Assembly (NCBI GenBank): GCA_963971575.1
Contig: OZ020616.1
Span: forward strand, 17,681,535 to 17,745,534
Origin: Liopterus haemorrhoidalis
Lineage: Eukaryota > Arthropoda > Insecta > Coleoptera > Dytiscidae
Direction of reading: 5' to 3'
DNA length: 64,000 nt
In this document: piece by piece, positions 1 to 10,929 of the stretch
Layout: each line of letters begins with the position of its first letter
How positions within the stretch are numbered: position 1 is the stretch's first letter
Translations under genes and position numbers: made by a program
The notes under the pieces: generated by a model
Databases searched by the model: none
Told to the model about the DNA's origin: nothing
Seen by the model: only the letters and a program-made list of their open reading frames with translations

Positions 1-764
1 ATTTACTTATAATAGGGGTGTTAGGTTTGTTACTCATAGCCGTAGAAGTCTTGTATGAGTTAGGAGCTTTCAACGTGTTTATATAAAATATCTATATTAT
101 TAGAATACATCTACAATCTAAAACAGTATTTTTTAATACGAATTATTTGTTAGTGAAAGACAACGTAAGTAAAAAAATACATATTTGATAATAGAACAGT
201 AGGATAAGTTGAGGTTATGAAATTAATTTACTTTTTGACTTTAAAAACAGTGTTTTACAAAATGCAGAAGCAATTAGTGAAACGTAAAGGACAAGTGCTT
301 CATAGTCAGAGCCGCGAAATTATTAATAATGTTATGCAGTTCATGAAGGAGGAAGTTAATCTGAAGAACTTCCAAATAGCTGTAAAAAATTTCCGGGAAC
401 GAGTGATTGCTGCAACTGGCATCTCTAAGAGTACATATGACCGATATAAATTTAATAATAAAATTAATTTTACTGCAATATATATTTTTTCCCCGTCTGG
501 TCGGCATTTTTATTTGTTTATTCATAATTAATTTGCCTTCTGTCATTGATGACTGACATATTTATATTAAACAGCATTTTATTTATATTTTTTCATTTAT
601 ATTTTAATATATAGCTTTTAAATCGATTCTTAATTAATTCAATAAAAAATATTATTTAATTGACCCATTTGGTTTGAAAATATTTTATATGTCTCCGCCA
701 CTGGCGTTATCTTGTTTGCGCAATTTTGTAACGGTCGTGTATCCTTCTCTATTTGAATCCACTC
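1..764 (+). mobile_element. TA-target DNA transposon remnant with HTH reading frame (copy 1, left end outside window)
   Basis: This block is repeated in inverted orientation at 17933-18764, where both ends are present. The right end here, CTATTTGAATCCACTCTA at 749-766, matches the 18-bp terminal repeat of the other copy with one change and finishes in a TA that would be the target duplication. Compared with copy 2, about 70 bases of the left end lie before the window. The only coding content is a short helix-turn-helix frame at 217-531, so this is a non-autonomous or decayed member of a Tc1/mariner-like (TA target) family. The family is unnamed here. Confidence 0.7.
217..531 (+). pseudogene. 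HTH N-terminal fragment of a DNA transposase
   Basis: The 104-residue frame keeps a basic stretch (KRKGQVLHSQSREIIN), a spacer and a helix-turn-helix-like segment (RERVIAATGISKSTYDR). This layout is seen at the N-terminus of DDE transposases of the IS630/Tc1 type common in arthropods. No catalytic DDE region follows. After about residue 85 the frame runs into AT-rich sequence and stops. The paralogue at 18145-18477 keeps the same domain and ends in the same way, so the truncation belonged to the element before both copies were made. A repressor-like role for the isolated DNA-binding domain is possible but unsupported. Confidence 0.5.
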
Positions 765-777
765 TACAGAACACGCA

Positions 778-1220
778 TTAGCAACACGCATGCGCATTGG
801 TGGTATACAGATGACAGTTGAGGTTAAAAATGTCAAAATATTGTATTGCTTACATTATTTTGTTGTTATATATATATTATGGTATATACATTTATAATAT
901 ATTTATAAAAAACAAAATGAGTGAAGAAATTAAAAAAAAAAACACGGAGTGTAAAGACAAATTCTCCACAATAGAACCAGTGGCGCAGGCGGGTGGTATT
1001 TGGGTGTTACAACCTCCCATGAAACTGGATTTTTTATTACTTCGATGCATTTCCCCTGTATTGTCATTACTTCCATACGTCTCATTTTATAACCCTCCCC
1101 CCTCATGAAACTATTTTTGCGTCACTGAATAGAACTTTTGTTAATTTTTTTAAAAACAATAACATTTTTTTTTTTAGTCATTTTAAAAAAGACTCATTAA
1201 ATATTGAGGAATTGGAAAAG
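778..1220. repeat. Dispersed repeat block, paired with 9636-10400
   Basis: The stretch from ACACGCATGCGCATTGGT through the run ending near GAGGAATTGGAAAAG recurs at 9636-10400 in the same orientation with many small changes. Both copies carry the same hAT MITE end at the same place. The second copy also carries a MITE A insertion (9740-10126) that this copy lacks, so this one serves as the empty site. Confidence 0.75.
978..1127. mobile_element. hAT MITE, 150 bp, TSD AATAGAAC
   Basis: The left end CAGTGGCGCAGG and right end GCGTCACTG are inverted and flanked by a perfect 8-bp duplication AATAGAAC (970-977 and 1128-1135). An 8-bp duplication with CAGTGGCG-type ends is the signature of hAT elements. 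There is no coding capacity. A copy with the left end lost sits near 10190-10325. Confidence 0.85.
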
Positions 1221-1419
1221 ACTTTTTGATCTTTAATGTATTTCATCTCCTGCAATATAAACATTTACCTACACTCATACATACATATTTTATATATATT
1301 TAATTTATAAAATTTTCTTTACTAATCTTCTTCATTTTCTATTATATCTAAAAATTACACTTAAAATCATTGCCGCCATTTTTACCTTCATAAGAACTAA
1401 GTTATTACTTATAAACACC

Positions 1420-1597
1420 AGCATTTGGTAGTTACTATGATAGGAACTTTTATAGTAACATGTTACTAAATATTGTAGTAACTTTTATCTTACGGAATAC
1501 GAAATACCCCAAAGTTACTATGATAGTATCTGACCTTGCTCATAGTGACAAATTTAGTTACTATGATCATAGTAACTGAGTTACAGAATTGGTCTGA
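1420..1597. repeat. MITE family B copy, right end intact
   Basis: The right end reads GTTACAGAATTGGTCTGA after runs of the self-complementary unit GTTACTATGATNATAGTAAC. The same ends occur near 9391, 10499, 10862 and 34882-35040. The left end here is degenerate, so the start is approximate. Confidence 0.6.
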
Positions 1598-2003
1598 ATA
1601 AAATATTAGGAAGTTGATAAATGCATGTTTATAAAACAACTAGTTTAAAATAAGAATGTTTCTTCACTAATTTCAGTAATAAAATATTATATATTTAAAT
1701 ATATTTTATAAAAAAAAATTATTGTTTTTTCAAAAAAAGTAAATATCCCAACTTTTCCCAAGAAAAAATTTAAGCTCCTGTCCCTCTCACGCCCTTGTGC
1801 CTGACTGCAAATGAGTTACGGGTATTCCTAGACAGCGCCATGTGATTCCTAACTTGTTGTGAACTTGTCAAAAGTACTGCATTGCATTCCTTAATTTATG
1901 AAATGCTAATCAAAACTTTAATTTATAATGTTTTGCCCTCTACGGTTTTATACAGAATGGCACTAGATTAAATTGTTCGATTAATTTTATCATATACATA
2001 ATA

Positions 2004-2110
2004 ACCAGGGATAGAGAGTCGGAGTTGGGAGTCGGGAGTCGAGGAGTCGAAGCTTTTTGGAGGAGTCGGGAATCGGAAAAAGATATCGTCTCCTGACTCT
2101 TTGATTCAAA
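2004..2110. repeat. GAGTCGG-rich hAT-like terminus
   Basis: A cluster of GAGTCGGAGT and GGGAGTCG repeats follows CAGGGATAGAGAG, which resembles the ends of hAT MITEs elsewhere in the window. No matching right end or 8-bp duplication was found, so it is probably truncated. The remainder of 1600-2680 shows only AT-rich sequence and a short palindrome around AAAGTATGACAAT at 2289-2320. Confidence 0.4.
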
Positions 2111-2688
2111 TTTTATCAAGCATGAGAACAAATCGAAAACGAAAACAAAATAACCATATTACCAGAATTTTTTAAAACACGGAAACAGGAACGACATTTT
2201 CTTCTCTGTTCAAGAACGATAATGAAACTAAAAATATTCAATACAAGTTTTACCCTGTTTCCTTCATGCGTCATGATAGGATCATACAAAAGTATGACAA
2301 TCGTATAATTGTCATACTTTAGTGGAAACAGTCACTGTTATAATTTTAAATTCAGTTTTATTTATTTTTTAACTTTCGACCGTCGTTCACGACCATATTT
2401 TAAAACTATGACCATTTTATGACTACTACGACTAAACTGGCTGAAGATGCGTTCCAGAAAACCATATTTTATTTATTACCTGACTCCAAAATTGACGATT
2501 AAGAAGATTTTTTTTTTTTTTAATTTCACTCGTCAAGAAATACACACACAGAATGTGTACTATTTTATTATGTAATTATATCAAAATAAATTCAAAATAA
2601 TTTAGTAATCTACTTTAATTTATACTGAAATAAATAATATTGTCGATTATTTTTAGATAATTTACATTTATTTTTAAAGAAGGAAATT

Positions 2689-2922
2689 ATGGATTCTGAT
2701 TTAGAAGATTTGCTAGCAGACGATGAGGAAATTGTAGAGTATTTAGAACGTCCATTCATAGTATGTGTTAGACCAAATTATATGGTCCAGTGGGATGAGA
2801 AAGAATTTATTAATCGATTTCGCTTAGCGAAAAATGTATTTAATATCGTGCTCTACCAAATATTCCACCAAATACTACACCAATTAAAACCAAATACTAC
2901 ATCAATAAACCGTCGTATTTAA
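2689..2922 (+). pseudogene. PIF/Harbinger transposase N-terminal fragment
   Basis: The 77-residue frame begins with an acidic stretch (MDSDLEDLLADDEEI) followed by RPNYMVQWDEKEFINRFRLAKN. The last part resembles the conserved N-terminal helix region of PIF/Harbinger nucleases (typically F..RFRLSK..F..LL). The frame then degenerates at a poly-asparagine/isoleucine stretch, and no DDE region can be seen in 2923-3360. Those 440 bases hold nothing I can assign. No TIR pair was identified around it. The assignment rests on a short motif only. Two better-supported Harbinger derivatives lie at 40492-41348 and 62905-63581. Confidence 0.45.
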
Positions 2923-3488
2923 TTTTCAGTGTTTTTTTCATTTCTATTCTGTCTGCAGGATGCATTGAACATAATACATTTTTTTTTTTACCAGGCCCCT
3001 TGTTTTTCTTTTAGATTTACAGTGTCAGTAGCTTTATTTTCTATAACATTTTTACATTTTAACACAAGATTTACAAGTTGCCTTGATTCGGAAATATTGA
3101 AATTTGCTCTTCTTGGGAGTTTATCGCACATTTTTCTGTACAAAATTATTATCCCACTGATAGTTATTCTTGTAGATAACTGCAAGGCGGAAATACAGGG
3201 CTTTAGTAAAGTAAAAGAAAATTAACGTTTATGTGCTGTATAAAACATGTGATGGCCTGCATTCTTAAATATTTAATTTAAAAAAAAATACAAAAATATC
3301 TGTAATGAGATATGTATTTGACAAGCTTTTTTTGACAACTGCAAAAGACTGCCGCTCCGAAAGTGTATAAGAAGCCGTTACCTCCAGTCAATGTCAATCG
3401 CCGCGTTACCATGACAATTCGAGCTGCCAGTGCTTACAGCACATAGTGCATCATAACGTGTACACAAAATATTTGTATTACGCATAAC

Positions 3489-4530
3489 TAGGGATGGGAA
3501 CGATATATCGATATTTGAAATGCGATATATCGCGCAATATATCGATATTCGCACAAAATATCGGTATTCTTGTATATTTTTTACATTTAAATATATGCTG
3601 TTCACTTTTGTAGAAACAAACTATAGGCTATTCCAAACCTTTAGGCGGAACTAATTTTTTAAATCTAGTAATTTTTATCAATTAATTCGGACTTTTGGTC
3701 ATTTTGTTTAGGCTTTGAAAATCATGCTCACATTGCAAATTCTAGATTAAATTGATTGTCATTATAAAATGTCCTTTTCATTACATTTTAATTTTTTGTC
3801 ATTCTTAATAAAAATTTCCCATTTATTAATTTTTTGTCTTCAAAATATGGAAAAATGTATTAAAATATTTGACATATGTCATTCGTTTCCATGGTTTCAC
3901 TGTTAGAATTTTAATTTTTCACATACCAAACCTGAAACACGAAATAACCCAAGCAAGGTCCCTTTTCGTGACAGCCTAAAATAACGAAATTTCCATTTAG
4001 TTCCGCCTAATCGTTTCGAATAGCCTGTAAGACGAAATTTTGATTTCAATATTTTGCACCTTTGAAATTGACATGTTGGCATTAAAAAATTATAAAAAAT
4101 GTCACTTTCTTAATAATGATCATAACCAATAAATCTAAAGTCGGTTTTACAGTGTAAGGAATATTTTTAATTGATATTTAAAGACCGTTATACACTAAAA
4201 GTAACCAAAAAATCTGGTTTGTCTTTACAAAAGTGAACAGCATATATATATTTAATTAAGAGAGCTGTTAACAAGGATAATATTAGAAAGTTGGTTGGTA
4301 TCTTGGTAAGTACCAACTGTAAAGTGATTGTCTGTCAATTGGCGACTTCTTTTCCCGCCAAGCCAACCAAAAAATATGTAATTTATATATCTTACATGTT
4401 ACGTGTTAGTTATTTCGATATATCGAAAATATCGATATTTTTATTTCGATATATATCGAATATCGATATCACACTTACGATGTATCGAATCGCGCATATA
4501 TCGATATTCAAAAATAAATTCCCATCCCTA
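3489..4530. mobile_element. hAT-type non-autonomous element with GATATATCGATATT ends
   Basis: The ends are inverted: TAGGGATGGGAACGATATAT on the left and AAATTCCCATCCCTA on the right, each followed inward by repeated CGATATATCGATATT units. Flanks are CGCATAAC (3481-3488) and CGCATGAC (4531-4538), an 8-bp target duplication with one change. No transposase frame is present. A MITE A copy sits inside (3624-4027). A sister copy is at 5381-6471. Confidence 0.85.
3624..4027. mobile_element. MITE A copy, 404 bp, nested in hAT
   Basis: Inverted ends TAGGCTATTCCAAACC and GTTTCGAATAGCCTG enclose the family hallmark GGCGGAACTA and its complement AGTTCCGCCTA. TA borders on both sides fit a Tc1/mariner-type target. 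It has no coding capacity and lies inside the hAT element, so it is younger than that insertion. Confidence 0.8.
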
Positions 4531-4978
4531 CGCATGACGCACGGCAATAGTGAGGATTTTAAATTAAAAAAAATAAGTAAATTTAAAGATAGGGAGAGTG
4601 AAAAATATCATAAACATGTGTAATGTTTAAATTATTTTAATTTTGGGGATGCTGTAGCTCCGCAGCTCTAATGTACCGGCCACCACTGGATATGAGACTT
4701 GTTAGCGAATTATCACTAAATAATTGGGCATGCACTCTCTACCCACAAGCTGTTCCATACACAACAGTTTTTAACCAATAATTCGATGACCGTCGTTTTG
4801 CCCCATGCGACTTCATTTTATTCCCGAAAATAAAAATTAAGCAGAAAGGCTGACATTTTGATACTGTTGAATCGCAGAATCACAAGTGGTGCTTGACACG
4901 CTCGTCTAAAAAATCTTCCAGAAAGCATTTCAGCAATGTAGAGACTATTGGGACCGGTGCATAAATGGGTAAGAGAAC

Positions 4979-5344
4979 TAGAGGTCTGCACGGGCCTATT
5001 TTGGACCACCTTTACCCGGCCCGGCCCGTTATGTTTCCAGTCCGGCCCGGCCCGAGCCCGAAAATATTAATACAATTATTGCATCTACTCGGCCCGAACC
5101 CGACAAAATTTTAAATTCGGCCCGAATAAACCTCGTTAAAAAAATATGATACAAAAATTTCTTACAATTTGTAATAATTATAAAACTAGGAATTTAAAAA
5201 AATATATATATTTTTTAACGAAGGTTTAAAAATATATTATTTAAAGGTATTATTGTTCTTATTCGGCCCAAGCCCGAATATAATACATGTCAGTCGACCC
5301 GTACCTGGCTTCACGGGCCAAGCCCGAGCCCGTGCAGACCTCTA
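4979..5344. mobile_element. hAT MITE, 366 bp, TSD AAGAGAAC
   Basis: Terminal inverted repeats TAGAGGTCTGCACGGGC and GCCCGTGCAGACCTCTA are perfect over 17 bp and flanked by a perfect 8-bp duplication AAGAGAAC (4971-4978, 5345-5352). The arms are rich in CGGCCCGAG-type units, and the middle is AT-rich and non-coding. Confidence 0.9.
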
Positions 5345-5380
5345 AAGAGAACTACTTCGAAAGTGGCATCGACCGCTAAC

Positions 5381-6471
5381 TAGGGATGGGAACGATATAT
5401 CGATATTTCGTAAATATCGTAAATATATCGATATTATTACATCGATATTTGAAATGCGATATATCGCGCAAAATATCGATATTAGCGAAAAATATCGGTA
5501 TTCTTGTATATTTTTTACATTTAAATATATGCATATTTAATTATGAGAGAAATTAAATTACATCTTAGTATTAACTGACCAACAAATCGTACTAATGAAA
5601 TAATATAAAAAAAATTGTAATAAAAAATAATATTCTGATAATAAATTGTAAAAAAATTGTCAATTCCGTAAAAATGTCAAATGTCAGAAATATCCACGAA
5701 ATATTTGTACAGGCTATTCCAAACGTTTAGGCGGAACTAAATGGGAATTTCGTTCTTTTAGGTTGTCACGAGAAGGGACCGTGCTTGGGTTATTTCATGT
5801 TTCACGTTTGGTATGTGAAAATTTAAAATTCCAATAGTGAAACCATCAAAACGAATGACATTTATTAAAATTATGACACATTATGTATTTTAAAGAAAAA
5901 TAATATAAATAACGGGGAAATTTTTATTAAGAATGACAAAAAATTAAAATGCATTGAAAAGTACATGTTATAATGACAATCAATTTAATCTAGAATTTGT
6001 AATGTGAGTATGATTTACAAAGTAAAATGACCAAAAGTCCGAATTAATAGATAAAAATTACTAGATTTCAAAATCTAGTTCAACCTAAACGTTTGGAATA
6101 GCCTATATCTACGTATATGATGACATGTTTTAAGTGTCGCTAGGGTTAAAACATGATGACATGGAAATTACTACCACGGCAACGAGCCAAATTCAAACAC
6201 GTACCATTAATGAACTCTCGGTATTTTGACCATGTGTTTATTTTGAGTTGAATAATTAAATAAGTATAATAAATAAAATAAACAGTTTAATTGTGTTTTA
6301 TTTTCCAAATTTACCTATTTTCCACTGTAATTATACATTTTAATATAAAAAAATTATATGCGATATATCGAAAATACCGATATTTTTACTTCGATATATA
6401 TCGAATATCGATATCATACTTATGATATATCGAATCGCGCATATATCGATATTCAAAAATAAATTTTCCTG
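5381..6471. mobile_element. hAT-type element, sister of 3489-4530
   Basis: It has the same left end (TAGGGATGGGAACGATATAT) and the same CGATATATCGATATT arms as the copy 0.9 kb upstream. The right end has decayed to AAATTTTCCTG. The flanks are a perfect 8-bp duplication CCGCTAAC (5373-5380, 6472-6479). A MITE A copy (5710-6105) lies inside at a site different from that in the sister copy. Confidence 0.85.
5710..6105. mobile_element. MITE A copy, 396 bp, nested in hAT
   Basis: The ends are CAGGCTATTCCAAACGTTTA and AAACGTTTGGAATAGCCTA with TA on both sides. It shares with 3624-4027 the internal stretch including TTGTCACGAGAAGGGACC or its complement. Non-coding. Confidence 0.85.
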
Positions 6472-6479
6472 CCGCTAAC

Positions 6480-7030
6480 CGATATCGTAAGTTTTAAAAG
6501 TATTAGAGCCTCAGTCCGAATACTTTTGGATTGTACCTCGTATATGAGCGCTTGTTTTCGCTCCTCACAACTGGACGTTCTGAGTCTGTGCCCTTTTCAC
6601 TCCTTCCTTTCCCTGGTTTTAATCGTGGCTATAAAGATTCTGAAGAGCAAGATTTTAATTTATTCATTAAATATTTTACCCGTGATTTGAATATACAAAA
6701 TTTCAAATTCAATTTTGAGCTGCCTGCGGAAAAAGGTTCGCCATCGCTGATATAGGTAATCATCTGTAACATCTTATTGGCGTACGTATGACGCAGCAAA
6801 TAGTCTGTGGGTTGAAGTTCACGCGTCAGTTGAATTTTATACGGAAATAAATACTAAGTTTTTCTTCATTATGTTTCACACGGTAAACTGAAAAAGTTCT
6901 AATTCTCTCGCAAGGCGTGTGCGTTAATTGTATTGGTCTTGTGGAATTATTATGTCTGCAGCATTTTAAAGAAAATATGCCAGAGTTAGAGTTTTTAATA
7001 ATTTGTATTTGAGATTAATATGTTAATACT
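6480..7030. other. No gene recognised
   Basis: A 74-residue frame at 6531-6755 (ending FELPAEKGSPSLI) has no recognisable motif and no similarity that I can name. The rest is AT-rich with no paired ends. Confidence 0.4.
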
Positions 7031-7039
7031 AAGTTAAGG

Positions 7040-7250
7040 GCTGGTCCCGTAGCAATGGTTTATGACATGATCGTTTGGGGTAGAAATGATTTCTTAAGTG
7101 AAAGAGGAATACGTGACTATTTGTAAAATAAATTAGATTGTAAAATAAATAGGATTGTAAAAATACTTTTGAAACATTAATGCGACGGAAATACACAGGT
7201 AATAAGTAATTATACTGGATGGGTCATAAACCATTGCCGCCACAGTCGTT
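7040..7250. repeat. Short inverted-repeat element
   Basis: GTAGCAATGGTTTATGAC near 7051 and GTCATAAACCATTGCCGCC near 7224 form an imperfect inverted pair about 170 bp apart, with AT-rich non-coding sequence between them. It looks like a small MITE. No target duplication was confirmed. Downstream to 7880 there is only a G-rich spacer (7335-7385), a poly-T run at 7526-7554 and a mariner-like terminus TACAGGGTGTATCAGATTAA at 7661. Confidence 0.45.
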
Positions 7251-7888
7251 TGCCGAATTTTCACATACGAGTCCGATATTTTCCATTGGATATGAGCAAA
7301 CTAAAACGGTAGCCGAAACATATCGTTCGCCTATCTTTAACCCCAAGGCCGACCGTGTGGGGCGTGGGGGGGCGTCCGGGCTCCAGGCTGTATAAAGGCC
7401 TCCTGTTCATTATAAAGAACCCAGAAAAGAAGAAACAAAGAAGAAAATGAAGAAAACGAATAATTTGTTTAATAATATTTATTTCCCAAAAAATAATTGA
7501 TCTGATTGTATTTTCTTTATTATTATGTTTTTTTTTTTTTTTTTTTTTTTTTTTCTTCGTGTAAAGATGTTAGGCTTTTTTATTGTTGAGAGAGAGTTTG
7601 GATCCTCAAAATTTACTTCCCTTTATGGAGAATTTCTTCCTTGTTTCGACCACCCTATATACAGGGTGTATCAGATTAATCGTTCATCAATAATTGCTCA
7701 AATAAGCGATGTGTGAGCAAGTCGAAAAAAAAATGATCGAAAAAAAATCAAAGTCTACCCAAAGAATCGAATGGCAGTATTCAAATTTGCTGGAAGCACG
7801 ATATATCATTTTAAATGGTAACGTATATCGAGTTTGGTATCTTTGAGTAGAGCTTTTAAAAAGAAAAAAAAAAAAAACAGGCACTAGA

Positions 7889-8310
7889 GCAGGGGTACTC
7901 AACCTTTTCATACCTACCGCCCACTTTAGCATCTCTATTGGTAGAAAAATTTTCATACCGCCCACCTGTTGTATAATAATAATAACTTACCAAATACTTT
8001 CGCAAAATTTAGCTGCAAAAATCTTTATAAAACAACTAAACTTATGCGCGGGCGATAAAAATTGTATATTTTGAGAAATTTAACTATAAACAGTAAAGAA
8101 TTTTATGAAAACTTAATGATAATGTTTTTCAATAATGCTATGAATTTTTTTTAAATAATACTTTAAAAAATTTCCAGTTTTAATGTTTTTAAAACAATTA
8201 AATTAAAAAAAAAAACGGAAAGTATCCAGAATTGGACAAAACCCCTACCGCCCACCAAAAAATTCCTACCGCCCACTAGTGGGCGGTAGGGACCAGGTTT
8301 AGTACCACTG
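7889..8310. mobile_element. hAT MITE, 422 bp, TSD CACTAGAG
   Basis: Ends CAGGGGTACTCAACCTTTT and GGTTTAGTACCACTG are inverted. They are flanked by a perfect 8-bp duplication CACTAGAG (7881-7888, 8311-8318). CTACCGCCCAC units near both ends are also inverted. No coding frame. Confidence 0.9.
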
Positions 8311-8318
8311 CACTAGAG

Positions 8319-9390
8319 GGTGAATTTCTCTCTTGTTGTTGTAACGATGGTTCTAAATTACAACGCTGTAAGTTTAAATCTCTATAAAATGTCCATCTTT
8401 GAAGTTGTTCTTTTACAGTAGTCAACCGCACACCAATTTTTTTTTTTTTTATCGGACCCATATGGCTTGCCTATTATTGCATTATAGTATCTACGCCACT
8501 GGTCCTAGATAAATGTTTGCTAGAAATCAGTTTTTTGTGTTGTAAGATCCCTTCACTAAATTATTCTAATTCAATATTTTCATACAAAAACTCGCAATTT
8601 TAACCCTGCAATAAAAGAAATTTATGTACTTCTAGAGACAACATATAAAATATTTACACGGTGCAGAAACGACTTGAGAATATTAGATAGCGTGTAGATT
8701 GAAAAGTGAACAGAATTGCATTTAGGATATCTAGATGTTCTTGACCTGCAGAACAGTGGGCATCTGTTCAATTTTGCAAGACAAATCTCACCTGTCGAAC
8801 TAAATTCTGAAATGCAGCTGCAGTATTTATACAGACAGCACTTTATCATTTTCACACCCAAATATAAATTTAATTTGCAATGCGTGTATTTCATTAACAT
8901 GAAGGTTATGTTATGTATGATGCATATACGGGATGGACGATATAGTAAAGTTGACAGATGACGGTTAATTAAAGCATATGGTTCAATGGGAGAGAACTAT
9001 AGCAATAAAATTTCCATTTTAGAATAGAGCCATATCATTTGTTCACAGACAAAGCTAGAAATAGAGAAAGAGATAGAATTTGTTTCACTCATAGAGAAGG
9101 AAAGACCATTAGCGACCGCCCAGAGCGCGTGTATACAAGGGGACATACGTTGAAGTTACCATATTATAATATAACAAAAAAAGACAAGAATTATGAACGT
9201 ACGTTACAGTAAGAAGCAGAAATACGTTCTTCACATCTTACATAAAACTGTGTGAAATAGATATATATTTCTTTATCGGTTCTCAATCGATCTGTCAAGT
9301 AAATTCTCCTTACTATAGATATGTGAACCATGTGTTTACGCTGCCATTTTGGTTTCGTACGTTTATGTCAGTGACCATTATGGGTTACGT
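8319..9390. other. No gene recognised; isolated hAT-like end
   Basis: A CTACGCCACTG end at 8491-8501 looks like the terminus of another hAT element whose partner was not found. The other frames in this stretch are short and overlap each other on both strands without recognisable motifs. Confidence 0.35.
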
Positions 9391-9630
9391 TCAGATCAAT
9401 TCTGTAAAAAGTTACTATAATAGTTACCGTGCACAAATGACCAGTTGGTCGAAGTGCTTTATTTAAATAAATAGTTACCGTGTAGTAACGTTACTACAAG
9501 ATAACTTTTATAGTGACTTTAATAGTAACTTTAACATTTTTCGTATTCTGTAATATCCAACTGTAGTGACGTCGATATGAAAGTTATATCTTAGTGACAG
9601 TTACTGAGAAAGAATGAAGTTAGTTACAGA
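9391..9630. repeat. MITE family B, diverged copy
   Basis: The left end TCAGATCAATTCTGTAAAAA leads into repeated GTTACTATAATAGTTAC and TAGTAACTTT units. The right end is decayed around AGTTAGTTACAGAAG. Non-coding. Boundaries are approximate. Confidence 0.55.
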
Positions 9631-9635
9631 AGCGC

Positions 9636-10400
9636 AACACGCATGCGCATTGGTGCTGTACAGATGACAGTTGAGTGAGTTGAGGTTAAAAATGTCAAAA
9701 TATTGTATTGTTTACATTATTTTGTTGTTATATAACATACAGTCTGTTTCAAACGCTTAGGCGGAACTAAATGGGAATTTCGTTCTTTTAGGTTGTCACG
9801 ACAAGGGACCTTGCTTAGGTTATTTCATTTTTCACGTTGCAATGTCAAAATTTAAAATTACAACAATGAAACCATGGAAACGAAAGACCTATGTCAAAAT
9901 TAAATTATTTTTTTAATATATTTTAATGACAAAAAAATTAATAAATGACACAAAATATCAAAATATAAAGAAAATGACAATTTAAAATGATATTAACGTT
10001 AACAAAAAATGTGTATTGTAAGTATGATTTACAAAGCTTAAACAAAACGGTCGAAAAGCACGATTTAAACGATGAAAGTAACTAGATTGCAAATTTTAGT
10101 TCCGCTTAACCGTTTGGAACAGACTGTATATTATGGTATATACATTTATAAAATATATGGAAAAAAAAATCGGAATTCAAAGACAAATTCTCGGATTTGG
10201 GGGTTAGAATCTCCCATGAAGCTGGATTTTTTATTACTTCGATACATTTTCCTTGTTTTGTCATTACTTCCATACGTCTCATTTTATAACCCTCCCCCCT
10301 CATGAAATTATTTTTGCGTCACTGAATAGAACTTCTGTTAATTTTTTTAAAAACAAAAACAATTTTTTTAATAATTTATAAAAGACATATTAAAAATGAG
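9636..10400. repeat. Second copy of the 778-1220 block, interrupted by MITE A
   Basis: After AACACGCATGCGCATTGGT this copy follows the first until TTGTTGTTATATA, is interrupted by the MITE A at 9740-10126, then resumes at TATTATGGTATATAC. It runs through the hAT-end remnant to GAGGAATTGGAAAAGG. It lacks the left half of the hAT MITE found in copy 1. Confidence 0.75.
9740..10126. mobile_element. MITE A copy, 387 bp, with identifiable empty site
   Basis: Ends CAGTCTGTTTCAAACG and CGTTTGGAACAGACTG sit between TA dinucleotides (9738-9739, 10127-10128). The paralogous block near 867-880 reads straight through without the insert. This defines the element ends and the TA target independently of any consensus. 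Confidence 0.9.
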
Positions 10401-10426
10401 GAATTGGAAAAGGCTTTTTGTTATGA

Positions 10427-10499
10427 TAGTAACTGACCTTCGCATAGTGACAAATTTAGTTACTATGATTATAGTAACTGAGTTACAGAATTGGTGTGA
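10427..10499. repeat. MITE family B, right half
   Basis: It carries the ...TAGTAACTGAGTTACAGAATTGGTGTGA end. It is truncated on the left and directly follows the duplicated block. Confidence 0.55.
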
Positions 10500-10861
10500 A
10501 TAACTCGGTTCGTAGAGACTTTATTAACTGTCAATTAATGTGTCAAAAAACCTGAAAAAATAAACTAATTTTTACATTCAAAATTAAAACTGGACTAAAT
10601 TAAAACTGGGCTAAGGAAAAAAATATTATTGTGCATTATTTCAGTCACAGTTGTAACCGTTTTTGATATATTAAGGAAAATGTGTGGTACATGTTCCATA
10701 CGTTCCCACCAGTTTAAATTAGAACTAAGCTGCCTGTATGTTTAGAATAGAGTATATTGTAACCGTTAGAAAAGAGAAGATGCGGCCATAAGACTGGGGA
10801 ACCAATAGCAATCATTCATGCATCTGTAGTTGACAGAGAAACACGCTTCAAACATGACAGA

Positions 10862-10925
10862 CAGACCAATTCTGTAACTCAGTTAGTATGATCATAGGAA
10901 CTAAATCTAAAACTAAAGTCGGAAT
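10862..10925. repeat. MITE family B, left half
   Basis: CAGACCAATTCTGTAACTCA and following ATGATCATAGGAACTAAATC match the opposite end of family B. The rest is missing. Confidence 0.5.
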
Positions 10926-10929
10926 ATAT

